NCBI GenBank assembly: GCA_001839685.1
Contig: MLAK01000510.1
Span: 15,311 to 43,239 of the forward strand
Source: Tritrichomonas foetus
Lineage: Eukaryota; Parabasalia; Tritrichomonadida; Tritrichomonadidae
DNA: 27,929 nucleotides
Reading direction: 5' to 3'
The notes under the pieces are model-generated. The model was not told the origin of the DNA, searched no databases, and worked only from the letters and a program-made list of their open reading frames with translations. Positions 8,341-16,491 of this stretch are shown here, piece after piece. A program made the translations under genes and the position numbers. The number at the start of each line of letters is the position of its first letter. The first letter of the stretch is position 1.

Positions 8341-10923
8341 ATGATTCAAAGAAAATGATGTGATGCGACCTTTCAATTGCGTTATAAATAAAAAGATTTG
8401 AAAGAATTCTTTGGTCTATTGTAAACGATATTGAAAGGTGAGAGTAGATAATACCTGTCTCAATGAAACGCGAATTATTGAAAATTGAAGCAATAAAATG
8501 ATTTGAATAGTTCATAAATAATTTATTGAAGATTTTGGTGGATTTAGTTTTCAATTCATAGAGTATAGAATTTCCTTATCTTATGGAAAAATTCAATTGT
8601 ATTCGATTTATTTCTTTTTACAAAAGCGATTTAGTGGATGTAGTTTATTATTCAAAAAGTGGAATGAAACAAAATCTATATTGAAATGATGAGATTGAGA
8701 GAGATTCATAGAAAATTTTCAGAGGACTTTAGAAAATCTTTGATCAAAATCTGGAGAGATATGAATTAGATAGATGTATACAAACCAAATAGTCTTAACG
8801 TACGAAATNACTNAANTNATNCNTATCATCAGTATTACTTAATACCATCAGTCAAAAATCAAAACCCAAATAGCTAAAAGAATGACGGAAATTTCCCTTA
8901 TCGCAAACTTCGCAAATGGCCGAATTCAAAAATATTTCGAAAATGATTCTGAAGAAGCTATTGTTTCAGTTTTCGGGTGAACAGCTTTCAGTCAATTGTT
9001 AAATCTATTTTTTATAGTTATGAGCCATATTTATTCATAGTTTTGAAATTTTGCAACAATTAAACCGAAAAAAGAGCGATTTTGGAGAAAGCCTAAAAAA
9101 AAATTGTGAGAAGCTTTTTTTCCAAGAATCACAAAGATTATAATACTGCTTCCCATAATTCTATTTACACTTCTTCTATCGATTTTTAATTAAAAATCGC
9201 GAAAATTTTGATAGTTTTAACTCAGTGATGTTGAATTAATTCAATTTCCATTTGACAAATATGAATGTATTGAAATCTTTTCTGTCATAAAATTTTAGTA
9301 TATGAAGAAAATAGACTGGCAGTCCTCAACAGCACATTCTCAAGCAGGGATACAGATACAACGATTGAAAGACCAAATCAAGAAAAATGGAATCCAATAT
9401 GTTTTTTTCCAGACTCGATGCCAAGTGAATTTTCTGATGACTCGCCATTTAGATGGCAAAACATTCGTAATCTTCTCATTGATGCCTAAATTTTTTTTAT
9501 TTATATCAAAATTATTAATATTTTTTTTATACTTCATTTTTGTATTTTGGAAAACATTATAATTTTCGATGGAGGGTCATATGATAATAAAAAGCACGAT
9601 TTATGATCAGAAATAATCAAGATATTAATGCTATAAAATCACTTTTTATCTCAATAATTCTCAGAAATTTCTGTTGGGTTTATTTTTTTCTCACAATTTT
9701 TTTTTGGATTTGGTTTTCTCTGTATCTTGATTTTTAAATTATAATATTTATATATTATTAATAGGATTACAATTAAATAATTTTTAGATGACAATAATAT
9801 CAACAATTATTCATTTAGATCTCTCAATAGTCTTCTACATCTAGAGCTAGTTAGTTTGTATACATCTAATTAGATCTGAAATTTTCAATCATTTTGAAAA
9901 AGTTTAACTCACAGCTAGTGCCCTAGCCGATAGTGCTGTCTTACCTTATCAATATGAATGCCTTACCAATCTCATCATTTCTGCTCGAATTTTTAAAATT
10001 ATTTGATATCATTAAAATGTAGTTTTCGCGCTATTTCGAGACCAAAAGGATTCATTTCATTTTGAAAATGATTTTGTAAAATCATTTTACAATCTTTTCT
10101 TCAATCAATGATTTTGATAATAAAATTTATTCAATTATATTTGTGGTTATTAGCCACTGGTTAGGAAATTAATATGTGTTTAGCATGCAAATTAGGATGC
10201 CAATATCATTATTTTTGTAGATAATGTGCAATTTATCAATTATACAATTTTCTGATGAATCTATTTTTGTGAAAAAAATAGGAGAGTATAGTATCTAAAC
10301 ATCATTTATACTTTCTTGTATTCGATTTTAGACGATATTTTTTACTTAAAAAATATTAGAAATAAATAATTCAAATATAAATGCAGACAAATGATCATAA
10401 ATAGTTGAATTCATATATATTTTCACAATGTTAACGAAGATATTATCTTTCTCAGTCTGTTATTTTTTTAATTGAACATATAATTGTATTTTATAGTATA
10501 ATGCAATTTTTTAGTTTAAAATCGAAGCTTTACATATAAAAGAATCTGATATATAAGTAGCGAATTATCCACTAAAATATTTCACTTCTAATGTTCATAT
10601 TTTGTTTTAATAATCATTCAATTACAGAAAATTAATAAAGCCTCAGAAAACAGACAATGGATATACATGTATATAAAACTACAATATTAGCATCTAGTCA
10701 GAGATTACAGCTTTTAGATGAAACTAAACCCTCTCAATTTTCATTTTCTATTAATTTAAATTTGAATTGATAATTGTCTGTTAATATAATACCAAACTTT
10801 CAGCCTGCGATTTCTTTAGCATTCTTTTAATTAGTTGGGCCATTTGGGAGTTCAATCATTTTGTAGAATAATTAACTTTAAAAACTAATTTTGTAATTTT
10901 TTCCTTAGGTCTCATGTCAGATA
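8341..10923. other. Long intergenic region with ambiguous bases
   Basis: About 2.6 kb without a supportable intact gene. Six ambiguous bases cluster at 8809-8823, marking a low-quality or mixed-read site. One short coding-like remnant lies at 9274-9489. A 15-bp exact inverted match (8771-8785 and 9854-9868, containing GTATAC) flanks that remnant, but matches of this length are expected by chance in DNA this AT-rich. The rest shows homopolymer runs only. Confidence 0.5.
9274..9489 (+). pseudogene. Possible C-terminal gene remnant
   Basis: A 71-codon open stretch without an early ATG ends in TAA at 9487-9489. Its translation has balanced, protein-like composition, including FSSRDTDTTIERPNQEKW and PSEFSDDSPFRWQNIRNLL. 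This is unlike the Lys/Ile/Phe/Asn-rich translations of the surrounding non-coding DNA. No promoter-like sequence or start is evident. It may be the 3' end of a decayed gene, and the family is not recognised. A longer ORF in another frame (9302-9562) has the low-complexity hydrophobic composition of a chance ORF. Confidence 0.25.
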
Positions 10924-11282
10924 TTAAAATCTCATGAAAAGTACGCCAAGTGACCAAATATCTGCTAAAAATGGATTGAATGTAATCTTCTGAAAAAGTT
11001 TGGGTATATTATTCATCTAAGATATATCTAAAGTTTACCTCCATTCACTCCAATAGCTTCAATTCTCATGTAAAAATCAGTGCTATTTGACAATACATTA
11101 TTGTCGAAGTTTTGAAAACTTTTAAACACTTTCACTGCAAATTCGAAATTGGAAGAATTGATGGCTCTAAAAACAAATCCATAGCCACCTTGTCCAATGA
11201 CAGATGTGAGGGTATATTGTCGAATAGTGGAGGGTAGTGCAAAGAAGGGATCTATCATGAGCCAATTTTTTTGAAATGACAA
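10924..11282 (-). pseudogene. Protein kinase pseudogene (N-lobe plus subdomain IX scrap)
   Basis: On the minus strand, 11282-11028 encodes a kinase N-lobe. It has a good glycine-rich loop (GQGGYGFVF) and the ATP-anchoring lysine in EFAVKVF, then ends at a stop after EAIGVNGGKL. Immediately downstream, in another frame, about 11010-10924 encodes FNPFLADIWSLGVLF, the conserved subdomain IX segment of kinases, followed by TAA. Subdomains III to VIII, including the HRD and DFG motifs, are missing. The open stretch begins with TTG, and the next ATG lies only eight codons later. This is a dead copy with an internal deletion and a frame change, not a functional kinase. Confidence 0.8.
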
Positions 11283-12383
11283 AATTTATTTTTTCTGAGA
11301 TTAAATATTGAATTTATTCTGGGATGTTAAATTCAGAAGATAAATAGAAGAATTGAATAATAGTGTTATTATAGAATTTGGTGAACTAAAAATATTCAAT
11401 TGATTTTTATTCGTGAAAAAAATGAAATTGAATTGTGATTGATTCAATTTTATATTTTATGATTATTTTTTCTGTATTTACGATTTTTACATCAGAAAAT
11501 TTCAATGTAATTCAAATATTGACATAAAATATCCTTTACAATATTTACATTATTTCTTCATCACGAAATGAAAAATCTACCTTATTAGCAGAAATTAATA
11601 AAGAAAAATTCCTTCTTTTCATATTCAAAATTTTTCCGTATCATTTAGAAACAATTGGAAGTGGCTTCATCGAAATAACAAAAAAATATGTTTACGATTT
11701 TCAATCTCAATGAGATTAACGAAATTTCATTATAATAATGCAACAATACCGAAATAACCAAAATATAATGCACTTTTCTCATATATATAAATAATTTTTA
11801 ATTCGCGAAATAGATATGTTTAATTCTTATTAATTTACTTTTGAATAGATATATTTTAAGGATATATGATTTTTTATCCTTAATAATCGATTTTTCTGAA
11901 AAAACAATTTTTTAAAATTAAGGAAACCAAAATCTATCCATTTTCTAGGGTGCTTTCATCCAAAATATGTAAGTGCATTGATTTAATGAAATTATATTAA
12001 TATTAGATCTAATAAGATTCGATCCATCCAAACATGAAGATTTTTTCCTTTAACAAAATATATGACAAAATTTTGTTAATTAAGTTGATGTGAAACTATC
12101 AATTTCCCACAATTTTTAAGGATTTTATTCATCTGAATGTATGAAATATTGATTGAAAATTAAAATTTTGAGAATACACATTCATATATGGTTATTTGAA
12201 GTCAATACCTACAAAGATAATGCCTCTTCCCACTTAAGTTGTGATATTAGCGTTCAAAACCGTTTAAAATGCGATGAATCTCTGATTTTACCAAAATTTA
12301 ATCAATTCTAAATAAATGACCGATTATCAACAGAAAATGAAACTTTGTGAAAAAGAAAACTGAATTCGCCACTTTTGTTCTAA
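11283..12383. other. Intergenic region, nothing recognised
   Basis: About 1.1 kb of AT-rich DNA with no ORF of note, RNA gene or repeat that I can identify. It leads into the promoter-like segment of the three-repeat Myb gene. Confidence 0.5.
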
Positions 12384-12410
12384 TTTTAAACGTGCAAGAA
12401 ATTCTCACAA
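12384..12410 (+). promoter_or_regulatory. Promoter-like elements of the three-repeat Myb gene
   Basis: TTTTAAACGTGC (12384-12395) is followed by TCACAA (12405-12410), which resembles the trichomonad initiator TCAYW. The ATG lies 34 nt after the A of TCA. The AAACGT core matches the elements upstream of 24798, 25602 and the mariner transposase. Confidence 0.4.
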
Positions 12411-12440
12411 TTTCCAAAAATCCACTTCGATCTTCTACCG

Positions 12441-13493
12441 ATGCAGCCGAATCTTAGCTTTCCACAAAGTCGAGATGCTCTTGCTCCAACACGCTCAAGA
12501 AACAGAACACCAGGTGCTACTCCCTTAAACTGGACAGCCCAAGAAGACGCGTTACTGACAGATTTAATCAAAAGGGGAGTTGACTGGGCTACAATCGCCA
12601 CGATGTTTCCAGGCCGTAGCGCCAAACAAGTACTTTCCCATTGGAGAAAAGTTGCCAACCCGTCAATCATTCGTGGGTCTTGGACGGCCGAAGAAGACAG
12701 AAAAATTATCACTTGGGTGGCCCAAAACGGCCCGCATAAGTGGTCAGTGCTTGAAACGCAGATGCCTGGTCGTATTGCCAAACAGTGCCGAGAGCGTTGG
12801 TGCAACCATTTAAATCCGAATATCAAAACGACTTCCTGGACAAACGAAGAAGATCAAATAATTATCAGATCAATCCAAAGAATTGGAACAAAGTGGGCAG
12901 AAATAGCAAGACTCCTGCCTGGCCGAACAGATAATGCTGTAAAAAATCGATGGAATTCGACTTTGAAAAGACAGAAAGAAAACGAAATCAAAACAAATCA
13001 ACAACCTCAACAAATTCACCAACAGATCCCTTCACAAATTGATGGACAAATTAATGGAGCTTTACATATTTCTTCTACACTTCACCAACATCAAATGCAA
13101 ATGCAAGTGCCCATTCAGCAAGATATGCAAATCCCATCTTTGCAGCCACAAAACTTTTTACAGCCAAACACATTGAATAATTTGCAGCTCAATCAGATTC
13201 CTCCTCTGAAGCCAAGAACTGCCAAATTATCAATCAGCAATACAATTAATAACATCAAAAGTAACTCATTGAACAATTCTCTAAACACTGTCAATGATAG
13301 AAGCGAAAAATTACTTCTTTCAAATCACATTTTAGATGAAAATTCAAATATTTTAAATAACAATTTGTTACAAAATGATTCCAAAGTGAATAACGGTTCT
13401 AATGATATTAAGCCAATATATACAGTTTTCGAAAACAGACAAATATTAGAAGAACTTTTGAAAAATCGAAGAAAAAACACAAATCACAAATGA
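12441..13493 (+). CDS. Three-repeat (R1R2R3-type) Myb transcription factor
   Basis: This 350-residue protein has three consecutive Myb repeats. R1 is at about 29-73 (core Trp31, Trp49, Trp68), R2 at about 79-124 (Trp81, Trp101, Trp120; helix RIAKQCRERW) and R3 at about 131-176 (Trp133, Trp152, Trp171; helix RTDNAVKNRW). R2 and R3 keep the residues that read the Myb site in animal and plant 3R-Mybs, so sequence-specific nuclear DNA binding is well supported. The tail (180-350) is rich in Gln and then Asn, without a recognisable domain. The DNA-binding half is strikingly GC-richer than the tail: 33 of 60 bases in 12721-12780 are G or C, against 18 of 60 in 13261-13320. This is the more conserved, cMyb-like member of the three Mybs here. 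Its targets are unknown. Confidence 0.93.
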   Translation: MQPNLSFPQSRDALAPTRSRNRTPGATPLNWTAQEDALLTDLIKRGVDWATIATMFPGRSAKQVLSHWRKVANPSIIRGSWTAEEDRKIITWVAQNGPHKWSVLETQMPGRIAKQCRERWCNHLNPNIKTTSWTNEEDQIIIRSIQRIGTKWAEIARLLPGRTDNAVKNRWNSTLKRQKENEIKTNQQPQQIHQQIPSQIDGQINGALHISSTLHQHQMQMQVPIQQDMQIPSLQPQNFLQPNTLNNLQLNQIPPLKPRTAKLSISNTINNIKSNSLNNSLNTVNDRSEKLLLSNHILDENSNILNNNLLQNDSKVNNGSNDIKPIYTVFENRQILEELLKNRRKNTNHK

Positions 13494-13800
13494 ATTTTAA
13501 CTGTTTGTATGGCGAAAATTTCCCTTTTTTATTTTTTAATTTTATAAAACGTGCTTTTAATACTTTTTTTATATTCCTTTTTGTATTAGCATCTTTTCGA
13601 TCAATTTGATATCAATCATTTCATGAAAAAAAAATCATATCTACAAAGACTGTTTTATAAATGAGTTCAAATTGTTTGTGTTTATATATTATATATAATT
13701 ATGATTAAAATATATGGCATCACAAAGCATCATCATACAACCTCAAAAGGGGATTTTTTGGTTAACTATGTTCAGTTAACTCATATCAACATTATCTCCT

Positions 13801-13809
13801 TAACGTATT
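13801..13809 (+). promoter_or_regulatory. TAACGTATT element at the start of the coiled-coil gene
   Basis: TAACGTATTT (13801-13810) is followed by four A's and then the ATG at 13815. AACGTATTT plus a four-base spacer plus ATG is exactly the arrangement at 3179-3194. Upstream, GGTTAACTATGTTCAGTTAAC (13758-13778) holds two GTTAAC palindromes, one within CAGTTA, the reverse complement of a canonical Myb core TAACTG. Confidence 0.35.
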
Positions 13810-13814
13810 TAAAA

Positions 13815-15071
13815 ATGGATTATCGAAAAGCATCGCATTTTAAAGTCGTTGCATCGAGTTACTGCAAACCGGAAATTGAGACCTTCTCCTACAAAGTTCA
13901 TAATAAAATGTTCGTTAACGATTATTTAAGGGACCATCACATTATTGAAGAAAAAGTCAGAAAGGAATTAAACAATGTTCACAGTTTGAATGAAATCAAC
14001 AAGAAAAAGATTTATCAACTTCAAACAAAGATTGATTATTTTGATGATCGAATGATTGCCTGTTTGGAATTTTCAACAGCCGCTGGTCTTTACCGTGATT
14101 TCCTTGATCTTAGAATGAAATTGGCACAAGAGAGTTTATCTGATCCAATTGATAATATTGGCGATTTGGAAAATTTTGTTTTAGAACAAGAAAGTAATTT
14201 GATTAAATTGGAAAACTTTGTAAATAAGTCATTAATAGAAAATAATGATTCTTTTTTGGATAAAGTCAACAATAGTGAAGAGTTATTCTATGTGAATGAA
14301 CTCATTCTAAAAAATGAGGAAAGAAAAACTTTTCTTGAACGAAAAAAGAAATCTTTAAGAAAGAAATCTAAACAATTAAATTGGTTTGAAATTCTCAAAA
14401 CGAAAAAGAGACAGTTCTCTTTGAAATTACAGAAATTTGATTTTTCTATTTTTGATAGATTTTCAGAAATTTCTAATCGAATTGAAAGGAAATCAAGAAA
14501 AGTTACAAAATCACTAAATGTTGTTAGTGAAATGGAAGGAATGTTTTTCAAAGATCATTTGGAAAATTTTAATTTCTATCAAATGAAAATGTCAGTTTTA
14601 CGGAAACTACAAAAAGAAACGCTTGAAATTAACTACTTGATTAAAAACATAGAAAGTCTTAAAGAAGAGAATTTGAATCTTCTTACAAAATTGTCTTTGG
14701 ATGGTACAGCAAGAAGAATTTCACGATTAATTGAATTGTATCAACAGGATAAAAATGATTTACTCATAAGAAACGAAATTGTGAAGAAAAGGCAAAATGA
14801 ATTCGAAAAAAAGCAAAATGAAATTGATGAGAAAATTGAAAAACATCAACAAAATACGATCGAATATGAAAACCAAATCCAAAAAGTAAATGAATTTACA
14901 AATCACATCATTGAAATTGAAAACAATGGATTTGAAATCCAAAAAATATTGAATTCAAAATTAAAAGAAATTCAAGAATTATCAGGCACAAAAGAATTGG
15001 AAGTTCCAGAATCTTCAAAATTTGAGAATTTGTCAAAAGTTTACTCTATCGTATCACAACCAAATTTATAA
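13815..15071 (+). CDS. Coiled-coil protein, function unknown
   Basis: The protein has 418 residues from the ATG at 13815. The ORF is open from an upstream ATG at 13701, but those 38 extra residues overlap promoter-like motifs (a TCATATC initiator-like site and the AACGTATTT element). The protein start MDYRKASHF is therefore preferred. It is largely alpha-helical: about residues 35-90 and 130-410 are rich in Lys, Glu, Asn and Leu with heptad character, so a rod-like protein is expected. A less charged stretch near residues 70-110 may be a small folded segment. There is no signal peptide, membrane span or enzymatic motif. A cytoskeletal role is plausible but not shown. A mariner element begins 88 bp beyond the stop codon. 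Confidence 0.72.
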   Translation: MDYRKASHFKVVASSYCKPEIETFSYKVHNKMFVNDYLRDHHIIEEKVRKELNNVHSLNEINKKKIYQLQTKIDYFDDRMIACLEFSTAAGLYRDFLDLRMKLAQESLSDPIDNIGDLENFVLEQESNLIKLENFVNKSLIENNDSFLDKVNNSEELFYVNELILKNEERKTFLERKKKSLRKKSKQLNWFEILKTKKRQFSLKLQKFDFSIFDRFSEISNRIERKSRKVTKSLNVVSEMEGMFFKDHLENFNFYQMKMSVLRKLQKETLEINYLIKNIESLKEENLNLLTKLSLDGTARRISRLIELYQQDKNDLLIRNEIVKKRQNEFEKKQNEIDEKIEKHQQNTIEYENQIQKVNEFTNHIIEIENNGFEIQKILNSKLKEIQELSGTKELEVPESSKFENLSKVYSIVSQPNL

Positions 15072-15159
15072 TCAATTTTAAATGATGAATAATAAGATTC
15101 AACAAATTGTTTTTCGTTAAATGTAGGAATAAAAACTGCGATAAAAAAAAAATGTAATA

Positions 15160-15187
15160 TAGGGTGTCCGGAGGCGTGATGTCACTA
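15160..15187 (+). repeat. Mariner 5' terminal inverted repeat
   Basis: 28 bp: TAGGGTGTCCGG, a four-base core AGGC, then GTGATGTCACTA. The 3' repeat differs only in the core. Confidence 0.93.
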
Positions 15188-15331
15188 CCCACATTAGAAG
15201 TGAAATCAATACATTATATTTATAAATAATAAACTATGCAATGTTAACATAAAAATTTTGAAAACAATTTTTTTTTCTCTTGACTGAAAATAGAGATAAA
15301 GAATCTTTTTCATAAAAAAAAAGAATAATTT

Positions 15332-15356
15332 ATAAACGTACACGATGCACGTTTAT
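15332..15356. promoter_or_regulatory. Inverted AAACGT pair upstream of transposase
   Basis: ATAAACGT (15332-15339) and its exact reverse complement ACGTTTAT (15349-15356) are separated by 9 bp, and the second copy ends six bases before the transposase ATG. The 11-mer TAAACGTACAC is shared with the inverted pair upstream of the host gene at 24798. This looks like a host-type promoter element carried by the transposon; the function is inferred. Confidence 0.45.
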
Positions 15357-15362
15357 TAAAAA

Positions 15363-16373
15363 ATGATTGATCAACATTCAATCATAACTTTTCTGCAGCT
15401 TGAAGGAAAAAGGGGCAAAGAAATATATGAAGAAATGAAGAGTGTCTTGAAAGAAAAATGTTTGTCTCAAAGACAAATCTACCGAGTCATGGCAGAACTG
15501 AACAGAAGTCAAAACACACAGCCTGTGAAAAAAGAGAAAAAGTGCCAAAGTTATGATATTCTTGACTGGAAAATTTTAGATGTTTTAACCGAATTTCCAC
15601 ATTCATCGTGTCGATATATTGCTAATGTTTTAGGTGAACCAAAATCGACAATTTATGATCGTTTAACATCAAAATTAATGTATAAACATGTGCATCTTCG
15701 ATGGGTGCCACATATTCTAACAGAAAATCAAAAGGCCAATAGAGTTTTATTGGCAAAAAAACTTCTTAAAATTTTGAATGCAGAACAAAAAACTAATTTC
15801 ACCTTTTTAATAACAGGAGATGAGTCTTGGTTTTATTCCAAGACTGATTTCAATACACAATGGATTCCTGAAAACTCAGTAATCCCAACTATTCAAAATC
15901 CAGGGTTTCAGATCACTAAATTTATGGTGACTGTATTTTGGAACCCTCATGGGATAATTCATATTGATGTTTTGCCGCCAAATGAAAAGTTTAATGCTGC
16001 ATATTATATTACAGCCATTATGTCAAAAATTGTTGAGTTTAAAAACTCGAATAATTATAAAAAATTATTTGTTCATTATGACAATGCAAAGCCTCATGTG
16101 GCAAAAATTGTCAAAAAATATATAAATGAAAACTCACTAGAATCAGTTCCACATCCGGCATATTCACCTGATTTGGCGCCTAGCGACTTTTTTTTATTTG
16201 GAACTATTAAAGAAAAAGTTAAAGGAATTGTTTTTGAATCNCCAAGCCATTTGATTCAAACAATAGTCCAAATTTTCAATGAAATTCCATCGGAAACTTT
16301 GTTTTCAGTTTTTGCAGAATGGCAAAATAGACTNAAAAAANTTATTGATGCCAATGGANACTNCATATTTTGA
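15363..16373 (+). CDS. Mariner transposase (D,D34D)
   Basis: The product is a 336-residue cut-and-paste transposase. The N-terminal part (about 1-130) has two helix-turn-helix-like segments that bind the terminal repeats; SQRQIYRVMAEL and GEPKSTIYDRL are visible. The catalytic domain carries the DDE triad of mariner type. Asp153 is in TGDESW, Asp240 is in HYDNAKPH, and Asp275 is in YSPDLAPSDFFLF. Exactly 34 residues lie between the second and third Asp, which identifies the mariner proper D,D34D class. The frame is intact. Ambiguous bases affect codons near 293 (TCN, still Ser), 324, 326 and 332-334, so the last 15 residues are uncertain. The copy appears complete and could be active, which cannot be judged from sequence alone. 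Confidence 0.95.
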   Translation: MIDQHSIITFLQLEGKRGKEIYEEMKSVLKEKCLSQRQIYRVMAELNRSQNTQPVKKEKKCQSYDILDWKILDVLTEFPHSSCRYIANVLGEPKSTIYDRLTSKLMYKHVHLRWVPHILTENQKANRVLLAKKLLKILNAEQKTNFTFLITGDESWFYSKTDFNTQWIPENSVIPTIQNPGFQITKFMVTVFWNPHGIIHIDVLPPNEKFNAAYYITAIMSKIVEFKNSNNYKKLFVHYDNAKPHVAKIVKKYINENSLESVPHPAYSPDLAPSDFFLFGTIKEKVKGIVFEXPSHLIQTIVQIFNEIPSETLFSVFAEWQNRXKKXIDANGXXIF

Positions 16374-16421
16374 AATACTTATCAATAAAAAATGACTTAT
16401 TAGAAATGACTTTATTATACT

Positions 16422-16449
16422 TAGTGACATCACATTACCGGACACCCTA
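16422..16449 (-). repeat. Mariner 3' terminal inverted repeat
   Basis: 28 bp, reading from the outside in as TAGGGTGTCCGG, core TAAT, GTGATGTCACTA. It is followed by TA and lies 42 bp beyond the stop codon of the GH31 gene. Confidence 0.93.
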
Positions 16450-16491
16450 TATTTCTTTTTATTCTTTTGACATATGACTAGTTTGTTCTTT

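Larger units (their letters stand above)
15160..16449 (+). mobile_element. Complete mariner-family transposon
   Basis: The element is about 1.29 kb. It is bounded by 28-bp terminal inverted repeats that begin TAGGGTGTCCGG and end GTGATGTCACTA, matching at 24 of 28 positions. TA dinucleotides flank both ends (15158-15159 and 16450-16451), as expected for mariner target-site duplication; whether the terminal TA belongs to the repeat or the duplication is ambiguous. It holds one uninterrupted transposase gene and resembles the Tvmar1-type elements known from Trichomonas vaginalis in size and organisation. It sits between the 3' ends of two convergent host genes, disrupting neither ORF. Five ambiguous bases in the 3' third suggest reads from several copies were merged. 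Confidence 0.93.

Noticed and set aside
8234..8554. 106-codon minus-strand ORF overlapping the start of the second Myb gene
   Set aside because: It starts with TTG, overlaps the Myb gene in another frame and has no recognisable domain.
8771..9868. Transposon with terminal inverted repeats suggested by a 15-bp inverted match
   Set aside because: In DNA this AT-rich, 15-bp inverted matches at this distance are expected by chance. There is no transposase and no clear target-site duplication.
12386..12826. 146-codon minus-strand ORF opposite the three-repeat Myb gene
   Set aside because: It lies antisense to a well-supported Myb domain. The GC-rich coding strand lowers stop frequency on the other strand, which explains it.
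15510..15521. AAAACACACAG, similar to the 3' end of trichomonad introns
   Set aside because: It lacks the full branch-site consensus and lies inside an uninterrupted transposase frame. No matching 5' splice site is needed or seen.
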